DNA of 64,000 nucleotides from Geojedonia sp051814705 (lineage in GTDB: Bacteria; Bacteroidota; Bacteroidia; Flavobacteriales; Flavobacteriaceae). The stretch is from contig JBPWQW010000001.1 in assembly GCA_051814705.1 (NCBI GenBank), forward strand, positions 1,608,661-1,672,660. Direction: 5' to 3'. How positions within the stretch are numbered: the stretch's first letter is position 1; each line of letters starts with the position of its first letter. The notes beneath the pieces were generated by a model. It was not told where the DNA came from and searched no databases. It saw only the letters and a list, made by a program, of their open reading frames with translations. Positions 63,501-64,000 of this stretch are shown here, piece after piece. The position numbers were made by a program, and so were the translations under genes.

Positions 63501-64000
63501 GGTACCTACGGCATTGATAGTGCCGCCACAATTATCGATTGCCTGAGGCACGGAAACATTAGTGTTGTTGACACAAGATACATCTGCACTATAATTTATT
63601 TGCGACAGAGAGGCACAATTAAAAACAGGGTCTTGGTTGTCCGTAACGGTAACGGTCATGGAACAGGAATCCGTTCTGCCCGCAGCATCTGTTGCCGTAA
63701 AGGTTACGGTGGTCGTTCCCACTGGATATGTTCCACTGGCATTGGCGCCACCGCCATTAAAATCGTTGGATATGGAGCTGATGGAACAGTTATCGGAAGC
63801 CGTAGCCAAAGGGACGGTCACATTAGCGTTGCAAAGACCGGCAGCGGCGTTAACTGTAATGTTGCCGGGGCATGTAACAACAGGGTCTTGGTTGTCCGTA
63901 ACGGTAACGGTCATGGAACAGGAATCCGTTCTGCCCGCAGCATCTGTTGCCGTAAAGGTTACGGTGGTCGTTCCCACTGGATATGTTCCACTGGCATTGG
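54513..64000 (-). CDS. Giant modular T9SS surface adhesin (5' end outside window)
   Basis: At least 3161 residues, open to the right edge, so the N-terminus and signal peptide are missing. Order from the visible N-terminal side: HYR repeats (SDSCSMTVTVTDNQDPV, period 85), PKD-like/Ig-like modules with CAG...YQWLVDGNP, a run of 90-residue repeats (NAGPDFTICEGS), further PKD-like modules, a LamG/concanavalin-like domain (about 57.2-56.6 kb; FSIEVWVKPDPT, WYHVAVTYDGS), a GNPYP...QGFFV module, then a type A T9SS sorting domain (EIRIPVSNISEGNYILKV). Many modules contain Cys pairs. It resembles SprB-type gliding adhesins in HYR content but ends in a type A, not type B, domain. Binding target unknown. 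Confidence 0.9.
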   Translation of the reverse strand, partial: NASGTYPVGTTTVTFTATDAAGRTDSCSMTVTVTDNQDPVVTCPGNITVNAAAGLCNANVTVPLATASDNCSISSISNDFNGGGANASGTYPVGTTTVTFTATDAAGRTDSCSMTVTVTDNQDPVFNCASLSQINYSADVSCVNNTNVSVPQAIDNCGGTINAVGTRSDGVPLNNPWPLGTTTIIWTFTDAAANSIQCTQDVVVSDSIPPTAICKNITIPLNASTGTATLTATQIDNGSSDNCGIASMTVSKGSFDCSNIGANTVTLTVTDTAGNSSTCNATVTVTDASTSASVNIAASPGTTICAGTSVTFTATPTNGGTPSYQWLVDGNPVGTNSNTYTTSGLINANQVKVVMTSNLFACPVTSNVITMTVNALKPVSFTINGPNTICAGQSVTFTPSGITNGGASPTYQWLVDGNPAATTQNFTTSSLTNGNVVTLEVTSYVQCASPIPATSSNSIAVTVNPLPTLSTSDGSVCASSQTNIDLNSLVTSYGTVTFYNSQANADNGTSAISATQSPGVNTTYYVRSELGTGCFVTDTILISVTPLPTVDAGPDQSICAGSSFDLSSIGSGTNRTYYTTQANANSASSPISPPTVTPGSTTTYYVRSDNSGCYNTDSVIITVNPVLTPSVSISASTTSICSTTNVTFTATPTNGGSSPTYQWLVNGSPVGSNSPTYSTTTLSNNAVVTVQMATSEPCNNNALVTSNAITMTVYTTPAVPGTISGLSGVCPPSNGLVYSVPADPNIQSYTWTFPTGFTVTSGAGTNSITVDYNSNLVQSNVPIRVTATNLCGTSTYSELLISTDTFLYVNAGPDQNICAGTTQVLLDGTIGGVITRVNQWAYSSSVAGGTFPTDNKNKPILDGYYQLPNSVGPGDTIIITIYSTTNTNNTCSGAVSDTMEIHILPDPTASVSGTTTICEGSSTGITFTATPNTTVTYNTNQTINVGASGTAILNTGPLSTNTTYSLVSVGYTASPSCSKSASGSAIVTVNTAPTVNAGPDFSICEGSTATMSATRGGSATSGTWTSSSGNNTGFSNNSTTAIYTPNATDITNGSVTLTYTTNDPAGPCTAVSDSMILTINQAPTVNAGPDFTICEGSTATMSATLGGSATSGTWSSSSSGASGFSNNSTTAVYTPNATDISNGTVTLTYTTNDPSGPCASVSDTMVLTINPAAVVDAGPDQTICTNETPTFTATLSGGAASGTWTRSGSGVINSPNSTTTTYTPSASDISNGTVTLTFTSNNPSGPCAATSDSVILTIKEEIIIYTQPENVGICENNATSLSVVAGGDDLSYQWYFNGGSGFVTTGTNSNILNFSPATLANAGSYYVVISNSGGYCSPVTSDTATLNVNENISVDVSSQPVSGTRCENDSYTFTVDANGTVDTWQWYKVSSPSNIAISGANGTGNTATLNLINLSPTDSGNYYVEFSGPPIGNCGTVSSQNGTLTVNPLPTVNAGPNQTICSNDTVTMAGSIGGSASAGIWTSNGTGTFSPNNTNPNAVYSPTASDISNGSVNLTYTTTNATSPCGNVSDFMVLTIDPLPTATISYSSTTYCESDIATYGVTLNQNNGATGTYSYTVNSGGPTLNLNTSSGLLTPNGSSIGTYTIIYTIPATAVCNQVTTTTTVEIEAEPNATFSYPASDYCNDGTDPTPTVTQSGGVFSASPGGLSINPSTGAIDLSTSSPNTYTVYYTFAAVSNGCGQVQETQNITIAPYVASGATVEGYAIDDMGNPGPVSSQIIACHEGNGELTLTIDPSYAQYITQWEYLTSGGSWQPVPGLNAGSLTYDFTGLDGVTAYRVLIDTGAGCNAVYSATAYISVIPANLKPEPVQAAPTAFCYGDSSVFTSSTNYGAELLNSGGLFNTGQINTQDPNSWLVDGAVRGLSAAGNNLKNNNWSGTNPHPLTVAGIGPINWDSGEPKYAIAGGVLNQNQTNDPYYYEGGVAMTTLTTPIFSLMTLQDATFTFDEAFILAGANSCNGKSYPAGQALLQVSTDGGSTWNNFSDDEIVDTSWRTGSVVTGTSPTPVNSGNLSNFNVNTTTVDLSAYFGQTQMRIRFVLVRNCESVWALDNITLPGGNAASTVEWTDQFMNVISTTNTATVTPITPGYQKYTVTTYINGCRSLAPEGSEDVYLTVDYAYAGADKTISGCGMSANLHAYDNTKSARLNWQELTGSSNWVDGLYAVPGDIDHDYPGTGATGEWSITSGPSDVGVADWTAVNLADYFFPSNTDPRAEFAAPGGQYTLTWTVYGSGGNCSDSVVLNLTSCATIDFDGIDDNITFRNDFNLNSGPFSIEVWVKPDPTTNAGGANNALQTILSKRNGANNAYDTGYDLMLIGNKIYFNWNNGLSFTHSNTISTNRWYHVAVTYDGSNNYNMYIDGILLGSATGPPPTANTFECIMGAMDQAAALGNTTPRYYYSGWLDELRIWSVELSVNQIRHMMNQEIVDNGGNVQGAIVPINIPGPPSALSWANLRGYYRMNTPGDIANGYLLANAGTRDGQMRNITTWQLENPPIPYTTKTNGNWNTTGSGTPWTFGDSVWNFPNSTGINGASIDWNIVRTGHNVISNTQDVTVLGLLVDSNELTITAPGTQNENNSGHGLWVTHYLKLDGFMNLVGESQLVQKRYIPTQVNESLLDVASAGYLKRDQQGTTNLFNYNYWGSPVGPTNTTANNLNYSLSGNFRDGTVSGVPKTILWTNSYDATGSTDPNPITLSRRWIYTYANKVSNTYSAWDFKGETGTIAVGLGYTMKGSGVGDPITDVQNYSYQGKPNNNTNSNLVSPGNGILVGNPYPCAIDANAFIIENGPGGTNSISGALYFWDHYQSNATHILRDYQGGYAVRNISGGLAALSPPPTTDGIIIIGGTGTKVPGRYVPVAQGFFVSASDVGGQVTFNNSQRVFQRETNDNSDTGSSFFRYNDGGSSKEKSKQSNKSSEDNIKRIRIEFKTPDGAKRPLLLAFMPNNVATDGVDYGYDAPNNDSFPNDLSWLIDNKGYVIQGVGEFDQTKQYPLNMVLTKNGNVEIALTDLENFEKPINVFVYDSLLGTYTKLNDFKFQMGLDAKNYKNRFFITFQKENGTLSVEDKVAQNIIVNYLSSTNEIYVKTINSIEIRQIYLINMIGQTIKSWNATNFPMSNDEIRIPVSNISEGNYILKVETSLNTVNKKIIIRF
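60211..61020 (-). repeat. Three tandem 270-bp PKD-like repeats in the adhesin
   Basis: Three copies of a 90-codon unit start near 61010, 60740 and 60470, marked by NAGPDFSICEGS, NAGPDFTICEGS and DAGPDQTICTNE. The first two are nearly identical over long stretches and the third is more diverged. A fourth related unit (NAGPNQTICSND) lies apart near 59640. This is the usual look of recent tandem duplication in adhesins. Confidence 0.85.
63624..64000 (-). repeat. Tandem HYR repeats with exact 122-bp identity
   Basis: Bases 63624-63745 and 63879-64000 are identical, at an offset of 255 bases (85 codons). The identity continues to the window edge, so more copies probably lie outside. The unit encodes the HYR block with TVTVTDNQDPV and FTATDAAGRTDSCSM. 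Confidence 0.9.

Noticed and set aside
63624..64000. Possible CRISPR-like direct repeats
   Set aside because: The repeat is 255 bases in-frame protein-coding HYR sequence, without spacers or cas genes.
54513..64000. Naming the giant protein SprB
   Set aside because: HYR repeats are shared, but the type A C-terminus and LamG domain differ and the N-terminus is not visible.

Overview
The window reads as chromosomal DNA from a marine-type Flavobacteriaceae bacterium (phylum Bacteroidota). The evidence is an AT-rich, gene-dense layout with two TonB-dependent receptors, type IX secretion (T9SS) C-terminal sorting domains, a PUR/DUF3276 protein, an ABC-2 permease/M1 peptidase fusion, lipoproteins without clear Shine-Dalgarno sites, and many promoters of the Bacteroidota form TTTG-N19-20-TAnnTTTG. 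The species cannot be named from this sequence. No prophage, insertion sequence or CRISPR array was seen.

Layout. 1-4.2 kb: cyclophilin lipoprotein and Nudix CoA-pyrophosphatase starting head to head, a PlsC acyltransferase, an ECF sigma factor with a membrane partner, and a YhhN protein. 4.3-11 kb: TonB receptor, CLC chloride transporter with CBS domains, catalase-peroxidase katG. 11-16.9 kb: ABC ATPase plus permease/M1 fusion, Xre/DUF2975 pair, peroxiredoxin-like protein. 17-28.9 kb: csaA, a second acyltransferase, M14 peptidase, DUF3276, ABC exporter, Leu/Glu dehydrogenase, nusB, a DUF1573 lipoprotein, yajC, YdeI-like, DinB and pepT. 29-34.5 kb: large TonB receptor, pyrD, GNAT, HMG-CoA lyase. 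34.7-37.7 kb: porin, FMN-binding protein, four-helix membrane protein and a secreted unknown. 37.8-40.8 kb: guaB, a His/Tyr-rich secreted protein, SRPBCC and a partner. 41-50.6 kb: a run of three SurA-like folding factors, MoxR, an OafA-type acyltransferase, aconitase and TlpA. 50.6-54.3 kb: tRNA-Leu and tRNA-Lys, aroK, phosphoribosyltransferase, S4 protein, FKBP lipoprotein and a small T9SS cargo. 54.5-64 kb: a giant modular T9SS adhesin that runs off the right edge.

How it fits together. Much of the window serves the cell envelope: four classes of periplasmic folding factor, YajC, TonB receptors, a porin, and secreted T9SS cargo. The rest is housekeeping (guaB, pyrD, aroK, aconitase, nusB, tRNAs).

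The least ordinary parts are: (1) the porin/flavoprotein/four-helix membrane protein cluster at 34.7-37.7 kb, with a nested hairpin and a promoter that abuts a start codon; (2) the giant HYR/PKD-like/LamG adhesin, which has near-identical repeats at the window edge and a free-standing mini-paralogue of its C-terminal module next door. Both are hypotheses from sequence alone. I did not find a system that I can call undescribed with confidence.
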